Positions 6,743 through 14,537 of a stretch of 33,188 nt of DNA are shown one piece after another. The stretch is from a virus. The notes below the pieces were generated by a model, which did not search any database, was not told where the DNA came from, and saw nothing but the letters and a program-made list of their open reading frames with translations. Numbering within the stretch: position 1 is the first letter of the stretch; each line of letters starts with the position of its first letter. A program made the position numbers and the translations under genes. The stretch spans positions 1-33,188 of the IMG/VR virus record IMGVR_UViG_3300042554_000322. The stretch is one strand, 5' to 3'.

Positions 6743-7166
6743 AGAATTTTCTGCGGGTGTGCGCATAGTGTTAGAACGCGCTAAGTCTAACCCAGAAGAG
6801 ATGGGCGAAGAGTTTGGTAAGTGGTCGCAGCTGAGAGAAGCAATCTTTGAGTGTAAAGAACGTGGCATACGCAATGCGTGGACGCGAGGTTTTACCGAGG
6901 AAGAGATTGATGCGCTGTACGACTCGTTTTGTAGTTGCCACCGCAAGACATTTGATGACTGGGTGATGCAGCAGGTGTTAGTTGAAGAAAACGTAGAGCA
7001 AGGACTAAGGGAGTCACAGGTGCCCCAACGAGTATTTACCGAGACGCAGCTTAAGAGTCGTATGAAAGGCGTAGATCGGCACGGTACGTGGGATAACGTA
7101 ACAAACCAAATGTCGAATACGTCGCTAGGAAATTTAGTGCACGGGTTAAATCAAGGACGTAAATGA
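6735..7166 (+). CDS. Hypothetical protein (143 aa)
   Basis: The start has AAAGGAGCTAACTT upstream. The product is acidic and helical in its first two-thirds (IDALYDSFCSCH) with an Asn/Gln-rich C-terminus. No domain recognised. It lies between the VRR-NUC and DNA polymerase genes with overlaps of eight and four bases, so it is likely a replication accessory protein by position only. Confidence 0.7.
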   Translation: MSEEFSAGVRIVLERAKSNPEEMGEEFGKWSQLREAIFECKERGIRNAWTRGFTEEEIDALYDSFCSCHRKTFDDWVMQQVLVEENVEQGLRESQVPQRVFTETQLKSRMKGVDRHGTWDNVTNQMSNTSLGNLVHGLNQGRK

Positions 7167-8989
7167 AAATAATCGCGTTGGACTTTGAGACGTACTACGA
7201 TAAAGAGTTTAGCCTTAAGAAGCTAACAACTGAGGAGTACATCCGTGATTCGCGTTTTGAAGTTATTGGAGTGGGAGTTAAGGAAGATGATGGGTCACCT
7301 GCCACATGGTTTAGTGGAACACAGACGCAGATTAAGAAGTATCTTGATTCGCTCGACCTCGGACAGCATTTGGTATTGGCTCACAACGCTATGTTTGATG
7401 CCGCTATATTGCATTGGCATTTCGGCATTAGTCCTCGGGGTTGGCTCGATACGCTTAGCATGGCTCGGGCACTACATACTATTGAAGTGGGTGGAAGCCT
7501 TGCGGCACTGGCTGAGTACTACGAACTCGGAGCAAAGGGAACCGAAGTCATCAAAGCCGAAGGCAAGCGTCGTACGGATTTCACCGCCGAAGAACTAGCT
7601 GCGTACGGCGAGTACTGCAAGAACGACTGCGACTTAACGCTAGAGCTGTTCCGTATTCTTAGTCAGGACTACGCGAAGGAGGAGCTGAAGCTAATCGACC
7701 TGACCATCCGTATGTTCTCGGAGCCGGTGTTAGAGCTTGATCAGGTGGTGTTGAAAGAACACTTAGAAGATGTAATGCGAACCAAAGCCGTACTTATGGC
7801 GGCTACCGAGTTGGACAAAGAAATGCTTATGAGCAACCCTAGATTGGCTGAGGTGCTACGTGGGTATGGGGTAGAACCGCCAATGAAGATAAGCCCAACG
7901 ACAGGCAAAGAAACGTATGCGTTCTCCAAGACCGACGAAGATTTCAAAGCACTACTCGAACACGAGAACCCAACCATACAGGCTGTTGTAGCTGCTAGGC
8001 TAGGCGTTAAGTCTACGCTGGAGGAGACACGCACCCAACGCTTCATCGAGATCGCAGGACGAGGCACGTTGCCCATACCCCTACGCTACTACGCAGCCCA
8101 CACCGGACGGTGGGGCGGGGATGACAAGGTGAACATGCAGAACCTGCCGCGTAGCTCTAACTTAAAAGACGCAATCATTGCCCCCGAGGGCTACATGATG
8201 ATTGACTCGGATTCCTCACAGATCGAAGCGCGGACGCTGGCGTGGCTGGCGGGGCAGGATGACTTAGTTGAAGCATTCGAGCGTGGTGAGGACGTGTACA
8301 AGAAGATGGCCTCGGCTATCTATATGAAGCCTGAAGCGGACATTACTAAAGATGAAAGATTTGTCGGGAAGACAACGATCCTCGGGGCTGGCTACGGCAT
8401 GGGGGCGGCGAAGTTCCAGAACCAACTAAAGGTGTTCGGTGTATCAATCGACATAGAAGAATGTAAGCGCATCATCAACGTGTACCGCGAGACGAACCCG
8501 CGCATACCGGCGCTGTGGCGTGAGGCGGGGAAGGCGCTGGAGACTATGATAGTTTTCCAGTCGGGAACCCTCGGGCGCTTAGGCATCATCGAGGTGCAAG
8601 GCAATCGGGGTTTGCGTTTACCAAATGGCATGTACATCAAGTACCCCAACCTGAGACTGATCACTAATAGTGACGGTAAAACAGAGATGGTGTACGATAC
8701 AAAGAGGGGTAAAGCAACTATAGCAAACAGGATATACGGCGGGAAGGTCGTAGAGAACGTGTGCCAAGCCCTAGCAAGGATCGTCATTGGCAAGCAGATG
8801 CTTATGATCGCTAAGAAATACAAGGTGGTGATGACGGTGCATGATGCCGTGGCTTGCATTGTGCCGGAAGATGAAGTCGAGACCGCACAGGAGTTCGTGG
8901 AGTTGTGTATGCGCCTACGGCCTGACTGGGCACCTGAGTTACCACTTAACTGCGAAGCTGGACATGGAAGGAGCTATGGAGAATGTTAG
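7163..8989 (+). CDS. DNA polymerase, family A, with 3'-5' exonuclease domain (608 aa)
   Basis: The phage replicative polymerase. The N-terminal DnaQ-like exonuclease shows Exo I DFET (D7, E9), Exo II HNAMFD (H74 to D79) and Exo III-like YCKNDCDLT. The polymerase part has TGRW, NMQNLPR, motif A DSSQIEAR (catalytic D350), an O-helix-like segment ending in GAGYGMG, and motif C VHDA (H560, D561). Both proofreading and polymerase residues appear intact, and the length suits compact phage Pol A proteins. The start overlaps the preceding stop by four bases. It works with the primase-helicase at 14.5 kb, the SNF2-type helicase and the probable ssDNA-binding protein. Confidence 0.95.
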   Translation: MKIIALDFETYYDKEFSLKKLTTEEYIRDSRFEVIGVGVKEDDGSPATWFSGTQTQIKKYLDSLDLGQHLVLAHNAMFDAAILHWHFGISPRGWLDTLSMARALHTIEVGGSLAALAEYYELGAKGTEVIKAEGKRRTDFTAEELAAYGEYCKNDCDLTLELFRILSQDYAKEELKLIDLTIRMFSEPVLELDQVVLKEHLEDVMRTKAVLMAATELDKEMLMSNPRLAEVLRGYGVEPPMKISPTTGKETYAFSKTDEDFKALLEHENPTIQAVVAARLGVKSTLEETRTQRFIEIAGRGTLPIPLRYYAAHTGRWGGDDKVNMQNLPRSSNLKDAIIAPEGYMMIDSDSSQIEARTLAWLAGQDDLVEAFERGEDVYKKMASAIYMKPEADITKDERFVGKTTILGAGYGMGAAKFQNQLKVFGVSIDIEECKRIINVYRETNPRIPALWREAGKALETMIVFQSGTLGRLGIIEVQGNRGLRLPNGMYIKYPNLRLITNSDGKTEMVYDTKRGKATIANRIYGGKVVENVCQALARIVIGKQMLMIAKKYKVVMTVHDAVACIVPEDEVETAQEFVELCMRLRPDWAPELPLNCEAGHGRSYGEC

Positions 8990-9324
8990 ACACAATGATA
9001 TGGGCGGGGGTTGGGATCGTATGCGGTGTAGCGGGATCGACAATCGTGCACAAAATACAAGGGTTGAAAAACATACCTGTTGAAGTGGAGAAAGAGACAG
9101 GTTTAAGCTTCGCAGTACCGCAAGACGTAAACCACAGCACAACACCTCGCATTCGTGTGGGTGTGATTGACGCAATGAACGGGCGCATCTTAGAAGTCAG
9201 CACAGCTATACCAAATAACCATAACCACTACGACTGGAAAACAGAGATGTACGTCATATCGGAGAACCAGAAGCTAAGCGAAGCCATGTCGCTGGTCATG
9301 CTGATGAAAGGACTGGAGAAATAA
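8983..9324 (+). CDS. Membrane-anchored hypothetical protein (113 aa)
   Basis: The start overlaps the end of the polymerase gene by seven bases, with AAGGAG upstream. An N-terminal hydrophobic segment (MIWAGVGIVCGVAG) likely anchors it in the inner membrane; a soluble domain follows. The stop overlaps the next ATG by one base. No family recognised. Confidence 0.65.
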   Translation: MLDTMIWAGVGIVCGVAGSTIVHKIQGLKNIPVEVEKETGLSFAVPQDVNHSTTPRIRVGVIDAMNGRILEVSTAIPNNHNHYDWKTEMYVISENQKLSEAMSLVMLMKGLEK

Positions 9325-9524
9325 TGTTAGAGCCACTTAAAATTAACAAAGTGTGGGGTGCCATCAACGATTGGTGGGCTAGATCAATGTTTGCGATATT
9401 GCTCTTTCTAATCGGGTGGGTAATCGGCAACGTGCAAACCGAAGGGCGTATAGCGTCAGACTGCAAGTTCGCTAATGCGTTTCGCGTAGACATCCAAGCG
9501 TTTAGCTGCCAGAGGAAACTATGA
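9324..9524 (+). CDS. Small membrane protein (66 aa)
   Basis: One hydrophobic span (MFAILLFLIGWVIGNV, about residues 22-37) lies between a short Trp-containing N-terminus and a C-terminal tail with two cysteines. Start and stop overlap the neighbours (TAATG and ATGA), so it is embedded in the operon. Together with the preceding gene it may form a membrane component. The C-terminal part recalls Rz-like phage membrane peptides only loosely; function unknown. Confidence 0.65.
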   Translation: MLEPLKINKVWGAINDWWARSMFAILLFLIGWVIGNVQTEGRIASDCKFANAFRVDIQAFSCQRKL

Positions 9525-10194
9525 TTCCAGCTTGGTCATACAGCAGCATCAAGACGTTCGATCAGTGCCCGAAGAAGTACTTTCACCTGCGTATTAAGAA
9601 GGACTTCAAAGATGAAGATTCGACAGCAACGATCTTGGCAAGGAGCTTCACTCAGCTGCGGAAGAGTTCATTAAATCGGGTACGCCGATCCCGCCGAGGT
9701 TTAGCTTTATCGCGCCAACACTTGAGGCTCTCAATAATATTGGAGGCGAGAAGCATTGTGAACTCAAACTGGGAGTCGCTAAACGCGATGGTAAGTTCGC
9801 ACCTTGCGACTTCTTTGCCAAGGATGTCTGGTGGCGGGGTATAGCTGACTTACTGATCGTCAATAAAGAAAAGCGCACAGCGTATCTGGTGGACTACAAG
9901 ACCAGCAAGAACGCCAAGTACGCCGACACCAAGCAGCTAGACCTATTGGCAGGTGCGGTGTTCGTGCACTACCCCGAGGTAGTCGAGATCAAGTCAGCTT
10001 TGTTGTTTGTAGTTAGCAACGAGATAGTAAAGAAGAAGCACGAGTACATAATGAAAACGTCGTACATGAACAGCATGGAGCCTGAGCTTATCCGGCTGGA
10101 AGCGGCGATAAAGAACGATGTCTGGAACCCAGTCTCAGGGCCGCTATGTAGGTTCTGCCCTGTTACTGGATGCGCACACAACAGGGGGAAGTGA
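9521..10194 (+). CDS. Cas4/RecB-like PD-(D/E)XK nuclease, interrupted by a one-base frameshift
   Basis: The first 36 codons (9521-9628) encode the conserved start of a RecB/Cas4-type nuclease (WSYSSIKTFDQCPKKY). The rest of the domain continues in the -1 frame from about 9628-9631 to 10194. The motifs there are GKELHSAAEEF (motif I His), GIADLLI (Asp), VDYKTSK (D-x-K) and KQLDLLA. A C-terminal CRFCPVTGC, with the N-terminal Cys, gives the four Cys of a possible iron-sulfur cluster. Joined, the protein would be about 224 aa. One base is missing at 9629-9630, with no obvious slippery heptamer. Read straight, frame 2 stops at 9844 without the active site. A sequencing error, a real mutation or frameshifting could explain it. 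Confidence 0.85.
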
Positions 10195-10556
10195 TGACTC
10201 TAAACGAAGCTAAAGACTTAATTAACCTCATAGTCCAAGAAAACCCCGGCTTGTGCGATCACGGACTACGAACAATCAGTCCAGAGCAACAGGGTACTCC
10301 TATAAACCCAAAAGAATTTATGACGGTAGTTGAGTGGTTACTTGGCTATGACGCATTTGACCGCAGGAAAACAATCAATACCAGCATGGGGAGTTATGGT
10401 TGGAAGCACAAGGTGGAGCGCGATATGGGTTCGTACGTAAGCAACGGTGCTTTCATCTGCGCTGCACTTTACCTGAACTACAAAATGAAACCCATCCCCA
10501 ACTCACCCAACGCATACTTTAACTTACGAAAGGAGTCGAGCTATGCCATACGTTAA
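10194..10556 (+). CDS. Hypothetical phage protein (120 aa)
   Basis: I choose ATG 10194, which overlaps the previous stop (TGATG) and follows GGGGGAAG. The C-terminal half has a MGSYGWKHKVERD segment, then YVSNGAFICAALYL and NSPNAYFNL. I recall this pattern from conserved phage proteins of unknown function. It overlaps the next gene by 14 bases. Confidence 0.7.
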   Translation: MTLNEAKDLINLIVQENPGLCDHGLRTISPEQQGTPINPKEFMTVVEWLLGYDAFDRRKTINTSMGSYGWKHKVERDMGSYVSNGAFICAALYLNYKMKPIPNSPNAYFNLRKESSYAIR

Positions 10557-10836
10557 TAAGCCTCGCCCGTACAAGAAAGAGTACGAGCAGTATCAAGGTA
10601 CACCTGAGCAGATCAAGAAACGCGCTGAGCGTAACGCTGCACGACGCAAGCTAGAGAAAGACGGCAAGGTGCACAAAGGTGACGGTAAAGACGTAGCCCA
10701 CACTAAAGCGCTATCTAAAGGTGGCACTAACGCAACTGGCTTGAAGGTTGAGAGTGCTGGAGCTAACCGGTCATTCCTACGTGGTTCTGATCGTAGCTTG
10801 AAGTCCGAAGTCAGTAAGCGCGAACGTAAGAAGTGA
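10543..10836 (+). CDS. Small basic HNH-like protein (97 aa)
   Basis: The start follows AAAGGAGTCGAGCT. The protein is very basic, with a Lys/Arg-rich N-terminal half. The segment DVAHTKALSKGGTNATGLKV resembles the central part of an HNH motif (D-x-x-H, then a GG-T-N turn and a late Asn), but the zinc cysteines of classical HNH nucleases are absent and the first His is not obvious. It may be a DNA-binding or degenerate HNH protein. The position between two nucleic-acid enzymes fits. Confidence 0.6.
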   Translation: MPYVNKPRPYKKEYEQYQGTPEQIKKRAERNAARRKLEKDGKVHKGDGKDVAHTKALSKGGTNATGLKVESAGANRSFLRGSDRSLKSEVSKRERKK

Positions 10837-10838
10837 AG

Positions 10839-11069
10839 ATGAAGCACCTCCCTGCGGACGGAGGCGAACCTGTAGAGGTTGAAATGTCCGTGGAAGAAGC
10901 ACGGATGATATGGCTAACAATGTTAGGTTCTGACTGGGTAGACGAAGCCATACTTATAGACGAACCGTTTGGCTCTGCGCTCGACATTGCTGGTACTGTT
11001 TTAGATTATGAAGCTTTGATTGAGTATGACTTTCACAAACAAAAAATAAAACTCAGATGCAAATCGTAG
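10839..11069 (+). CDS. Small acidic hypothetical protein (76 aa)
   Basis: ATG 10839 is taken as start; GTG 10833 is possible. The product is acidic (EPVEVEMSVEEARMIW and later DWVDEAILIDEPF), with a basic last ten residues. It contains the palindrome copy at 10914. It overlaps the helicase gene by 13 bases. No domain recognised. Confidence 0.65.
   Translation: MKHLPADGGEPVEVEMSVEEARMIWLTMLGSDWVDEAILIDEPFGSALDIAGTVLDYEALIEYDFHKQKIKLRCKS
10914..10926. repeat. Palindrome copy 7 (CTAACAATGTTAG)
   Basis: Family copy inside the 76-aa gene upstream of the helicase (L-T-M-L-G). Confidence 0.8.
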
Positions 11070-12619
11070 ACAACAAAGTCATCGTCATCAGAACAAGACG
11101 CCCTCACTTAGTCACGGAAAAGATTAAGAAGAGCAAGGTCATTGGTAGGTTGCCTGATGGGTTCCATGATGTCGCCGTTCACTTCGGATTGGACGAAGTG
11201 CAAGAGCTGGCTAAACTAAAAATTAAAGACGTGCCTTCTACAATAGATAGAGACTACGACTGGCCCGGACAGTTCACGCCATTCGCACACCAGAAGCAGA
11301 CCGCTTCGTTCCTGACGCTACGCAAGAAAGCGTTTTGTTTCAACGAGCAGGGTACAGGTAAGACCGCTGCGGTTATCTGGGCAGCAGACTACTTGATGAA
11401 GTTAGGTAAGGTACGACGGGCGCTTATCATCTGTCCGCTCTCCATCATGAAGTCTGCATGGCAGCAAGACCTGTTCCGCTTCGCTGTACACAGAAGCTGC
11501 GACATCGCTTACGGTAAACGTGAGCAGCGCAAGGCGGTTATCAACGGCGACGCTGAGTTTGTCATCATTAACTTTGACGGGTTAGAAATAGTTAAGGACG
11601 AGGTAATTAACGGCGAGTTTGATCTGATCGTCGTAGACGAAGCGTCAGCCTACAAGAATATGCAGACTGCGCGGTGGAAGACCTTGAAGGCTATTATGAA
11701 CCTCGACAAGTGGCTGTGGATGCTTACTGGTACGCCAGCAGCACAAGCACCGACTGATGCGTACGGCCTAGCTCGTCTAGTGAATCCTGAAGGGATACCA
11801 ACATTCTTCGGTCAGTTCCGTGACAAAGTTATGGAGAAGGTTGGTCAATTCCGTTGGGTACCCCGTCAAAATGCAGAAGTTGTAGTGCATAACGCCTTAC
11901 AACCAGCGATCCGGTTTGAGAAAGCGCAATGCCTTGACCTGCCGGAGGTTACTTATCTTGAGCGCGATGCTCCACTTACCTCGCAGCAAGCTAAGTACTA
12001 CCAGTTACTTAAGCAGCAGATGATCATCCATGCTGGCGGCGAAGAGGTCTCGTCAGTCAACGCTGCGGTCAATCTGAACAAGCTGCTACAGATTTCAGGC
12101 GGCGCGGTCTACTCTGATACCCGCGAGGTTGTTGAGTTTGATGTCAGCAACCGACTGCAAGCTGTGCAAGAGGTTATAGAAGAGGCAAGCCACAAGGTGC
12201 TGGTGTTCGTGCCTTTCACGCATACAATAGAGTTGCTCAAAGCACACTTAGAGAAGTCCAAGATTACGTGCGACGTTATTAGCGGTCAGGTAACAGTCAA
12301 TAGACGTAACGACATTATCCAGCGGTTTCAGAGCGAGAAAGACCCACGAGTGCTTATCATCCAGCCTCAAGCAGCGTCACACGGTCTCACCCTCACCGCA
12401 GCAGACACAATCATTTGGTACGCACCTGTTACCAGCGTGGAAACTTACTTGCAAGCAAATGCACGGATCAACAGACCCGGACAGAAAAACGCTATGACTA
12501 TTGTGCATATCAAAGGCAGTGAAGTCGAGACTCGGCTTTACAGAATGCTACGTACCAATATTGCAAACCACACAAAAATAATTGACCTGTACAAACAAGA
12601 ATTAAACGGACAAGCTTGA
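11057..12619 (+). CDS. SNF2/DEAD-type DNA helicase (520 aa)
   Basis: A superfamily 2 helicase of the SNF2-like phage type. Visible motifs: a Q-motif-like region (FTPFAHQKQT, about residues 73-82), Walker A EQGTGKT (K102), ALIICPLS (Ia), VVDEAS (II), LTGTPA (III), LVFVPF, SHGLTLTAAD (V) and QANARINRPGQK (VI). The two RecA-like lobes are complete. It probably remodels replication or recombination intermediates alongside the VRR-NUC and RecB-like nucleases. The ATG overlaps the previous gene by 13 bases and lacks a clear Shine-Dalgarno, suggesting coupling. It ends just before the 12.6 kb promoter. Confidence 0.92.
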   Translation: MQIVDNKVIVIRTRRPHLVTEKIKKSKVIGRLPDGFHDVAVHFGLDEVQELAKLKIKDVPSTIDRDYDWPGQFTPFAHQKQTASFLTLRKKAFCFNEQGTGKTAAVIWAADYLMKLGKVRRALIICPLSIMKSAWQQDLFRFAVHRSCDIAYGKREQRKAVINGDAEFVIINFDGLEIVKDEVINGEFDLIVVDEASAYKNMQTARWKTLKAIMNLDKWLWMLTGTPAAQAPTDAYGLARLVNPEGIPTFFGQFRDKVMEKVGQFRWVPRQNAEVVVHNALQPAIRFEKAQCLDLPEVTYLERDAPLTSQQAKYYQLLKQQMIIHAGGEEVSSVNAAVNLNKLLQISGGAVYSDTREVVEFDVSNRLQAVQEVIEEASHKVLVFVPFTHTIELLKAHLEKSKITCDVISGQVTVNRRNDIIQRFQSEKDPRVLIIQPQAASHGLTLTAADTIIWYAPVTSVETYLQANARINRPGQKNAMTIVHIKGSEVETRLYRMLRTNIANHTKIIDLYKQELNGQA

Positions 12620-12643
12620 CATTGTCTAAAACTGGTGTATAGT
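12616..12643 (+). promoter_or_regulatory. Sigma70-type promoter (TTGACA - 16 bp - TATAGT)
   Basis: TTGACA (12616-12621) and TATAGT (12638-12643) with 16-base spacing begin inside the last codons of the helicase gene. The expected start near 12650 leaves a short leader carrying TAGGAGAGAAAG before ATG 12673. It should drive the secreted micro-protein and the genes to the 14.5 kb terminator. Confidence 0.85.
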
Positions 12644-12672
12644 GGGTTGACCATCTAACTTAGGAGAGAAAG

Positions 12673-12825
12673 ATGAAATACTTAATCGCTATATGGGCAC
12701 TCGCCGCAGCGGGGGTTGTCTACGCTGGCTGCTCTTCACACAGCTATCAATACAACGGTCGGTTTGTGTACTGCACTACTTGCTGCGACGCCAACGGCAA
12801 CAACTGCAACACGTTCTGTAATTAA
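12673..12825 (+). CDS. Secreted or lipid-anchored six-cysteine micro-protein (50 aa)
   Basis: A signal peptide (MKYLIAIWALAAAGVVYA) precedes a Cys at residue 20. The lipobox (YAGC) is imperfect because of Tyr at -3; VYA is a reasonable signal peptidase I site, so the product is either a lipoprotein or a soluble periplasmic peptide. The roughly 32-residue mature part has six cysteines (20, 34, 37, 38, 45, 49), enough for three disulfides. It has its own consensus promoter and a good ribosome-binding site. Small phage lipoproteins can act in superinfection exclusion (Llp of T5 is a known example); that role here is a guess. Confidence 0.75.
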   Translation: MKYLIAIWALAAAGVVYAGCSSHSYQYNGRFVYCTTCCDANGNNCNTFCN

Positions 12826-12937
12826 GTTGGAGGTAGCCCAGCCGGAGGTGGCGCTAATAACCCCGGCAGTAGGGGCCGAAGGTCCTTTTCGACGTTTTCC
12901 TATACTTCGGTGACCCTACACTTTCATAGGAGAGAGT
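12826..12937 (+). promoter_or_regulatory. Structured leader before the ssDNA-binding operon
   Basis: This 112-base gap is unusually long for the arm and is rich in inverted sequences. CCCC/GGGG lies at 12861-12864 and 12872-12875. CCGAAG (12876-12881) pairs with CTTCGG (12905-12910), extended by AGGG (12871-12874) with CCCT (12914-12917). A TATACT at 12901 could be a weak -10 without a matching -35. The hairpin ends about ten bases before the AGGAGAG ribosome-binding site of the next gene. It could attenuate or regulate translation; no known riboswitch class is recognised. Confidence 0.4.
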
Positions 12938-13339
12938 ATGGACGTGCAGGACTTTCCAGCCGACAAGCTGGCAGATATATACATAAAAATACGCGATAAG
13001 CGTGATGAACTGAAACGCAACTTCGAAGAAGAGTATGCAAAGCTGGGGACGCAGTTAGATGTCCTTTCCGGTGAGATGCTCGAATTGTGCAAGGAAAACA
13101 ATGCGGACAGCATTAAAACTCCTGCGGGCACAATCATGCGACGGGTTGAAACTAGGTTCTGGACAAATGACTGGGATTCGTTTTACAGCTTTGTCGAAGA
13201 CGAGGAGGCGTTTGGCTTGTTTGAGAAGCGCATCCATCAAGGTAACATGAAGCAGTTTTTAGAAGAAAACCCCGACAAGATGCCCAAGGGTCTGATGTCG
13301 GATAGCAAATACAAAATCACTGTAAGGAGAAGCAAATGA
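12938..13339 (+). CDS. Helical DNA-metabolism accessory protein (133 aa)
   Basis: The start follows AGGAGAGAGT. A long N-terminal helix, probably coiled coil (residues about 10-50), leads into a beta segment (SIKTPAGTIMRRVETRFW) and a helical C-terminus with EKRIHQGNMKQFLEENP. I recall this layout from phage proteins encoded beside ssDNA-binding proteins and nucleases; it loosely recalls Gam/Gp157-type host-nuclease inhibitors. The stop overlaps the next ATG (ATGA). Exact function unknown. Confidence 0.65.
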   Translation: MDVQDFPADKLADIYIKIRDKRDELKRNFEEEYAKLGTQLDVLSGEMLELCKENNADSIKTPAGTIMRRVETRFWTNDWDSFYSFVEDEEAFGLFEKRIHQGNMKQFLEENPDKMPKGLMSDSKYKITVRRSK

Positions 13340-14232
13340 GCAACGAAGTCTCTATCTTCAAAAACGCTGACGTAGCACTTGCTAAGAAAGCGCCATCGGC
13401 ACTGACCCAGTCTCTGATGAAGAAAACGTCGCGTCTGAAGCGCATCGTCGCCAAGAACGGCATTCTGCGCCGCCAAGCTAACGGCGAAGAAGTAGGTAAG
13501 CTGAAAGCGCCTTTGCGTGTAGTCGTCGTCAACGTAGCACCTGACATCTCGCGCACCTTCTACGCCAAGACCTACGACCCTAACGCTGAAGCTACTGCGC
13601 CTGACTGCTGGTCGCCAGATGGTCGTGTACCTGATGCAAGTGTCAAGAGCCCACAAGGTAAGAACTGCGAGACCTGCCCAAAGAACATCGCTGGTTCGGG
13701 TCAAGGTAATACTAAGGCTTGCCGCTACGGTCGCCGCATCGCGCTAGTGCTGCCGGATGATATGGATACCAACGTGGCTGGTGACGTGTATCAGATGCAG
13801 TTGTCAGCTAAGTCGATCTTCGGTAAGGGCAGCGGTCACACTTTCCCGTTCAACGCATACATGGACTACGTGTTTGCTAACGGCAGCGACTTGGAGTCTC
13901 TCATCACCGAGATCAGCTTCAACGAGGACAACGACAATCAGACGGTGCTGTTTAAAGCCGTGGACTTCGTCGGTAAAGACCCGCAGTTGGAAGCCGTTGT
14001 TGCGGAGGCCATGCAGTCTGTCGAGGCTAAGAAAGCTGTCGAGATGACGGTGTACCAAGTGGACACCCAAGACAAAGATAGCAACGAGGCGTTCGAGACT
14101 GTAGCTAAGAAAGACGAAGAAGCCCCGGTAGCTGAGCCAACCAAACGCGCAGGTAAGAAGCAGCAAGAAGTATCTGACGCACCTAAGAAAAGCCTAGCCG
14201 ATGTCGTTAACGACTGGAGCAGCGAAGACTAA
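13336..14232 (+). CDS. Probable single-stranded DNA-binding protein (298 aa)
   Basis: The core looks beta-rich and contains a Cys cluster, CWSPDG then CETCPKN then ACRYGRRIALV, likely a zinc site. The C-terminal about 65 residues are low-complexity and charged, ending NDWSSED, an acidic tail with an aromatic residue like that of many SSB proteins which recruit partners through it. Neighbouring polymerase, helicases and primase support the role. It is not a standard OB-fold SSB that I can align, so the call is by architecture and context. ATGA overlap with the preceding gene indicates coupling. Confidence 0.65.
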   Translation: MSNEVSIFKNADVALAKKAPSALTQSLMKKTSRLKRIVAKNGILRRQANGEEVGKLKAPLRVVVVNVAPDISRTFYAKTYDPNAEATAPDCWSPDGRVPDASVKSPQGKNCETCPKNIAGSGQGNTKACRYGRRIALVLPDDMDTNVAGDVYQMQLSAKSIFGKGSGHTFPFNAYMDYVFANGSDLESLITEISFNEDNDNQTVLFKAVDFVGKDPQLEAVVAEAMQSVEAKKAVEMTVYQVDTQDKDSNEAFETVAKKDEEAPVAEPTKRAGKKQQEVSDAPKKSLADVVNDWSSED

Positions 14233-14241
14233 GGAGCAGTA

Positions 14242-14475
14242 ATGAGCTACGGATACAGTCAACAACTTGCCGAGCGCAACCGAACAGCGAACGGTAAGTT
14301 ACTTGGCGTAGCACTTGGACGTGTGTGCATACGTTACGACATTCCGGTAACAACTGTGGCAAAGACTCTGAAGGTAACGAGAGCTACGGTGTATAACTGG
14401 TTTGCCGGTACGCATGCACCGCACATCAAGTACTCCGACAAGATCAAAGAGCTGATCGAAAAGTATCGCGGTTAA
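14242..14475 (+). CDS. Small HTH DNA-binding protein (77 aa)
   Basis: The start follows AAGGAGCAGTA. The protein is a single XRE-type HTH domain: VTTVAKTLKVTRATVYNWFAG forms helices two and three, at about residues 36-56, followed by a helix (DKIKELIEKY). It probably regulates phage or host transcription, or marks a replication site. It is the last gene before the 14.5 kb terminator. With the 4.5 kb HTH protein it is a candidate binder of the palindrome repeats. Confidence 0.75.
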   Translation: MSYGYSQQLAERNRTANGKLLGVALGRVCIRYDIPVTTVAKTLKVTRATVYNWFAGTHAPHIKYSDKIKELIEKYRG

Positions 14476-14494
14476 GCAGGTGCAGCGCGACTTC

Positions 14495-14519
14495 GGGGGG
14501 TCTCGTACCCCCCTTTTTT
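14495..14519 (+). terminator. Rho-independent terminator
   Basis: GGGGGGT (14495-14501) pairs with ACCCCCC (14507-14513) around a CTCGT loop, followed by six T residues. It ends the 12.6-14.5 kb transcript. Confidence 0.92.
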
Positions 14520-14537
14520 ACCTATAAATAATTAGAC

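Noticed and set aside
12716-12913. 65-codon frame over the micro-protein
   Set aside because: Thr/Ala-rich shadow of the secreted micro-protein and its downstream gap; no ribosome-binding site.
13237-13704. 155-codon frame on the - strand over the ssDNA-binding gene
   Set aside because: No coding features; it lies opposite two well-supported genes.
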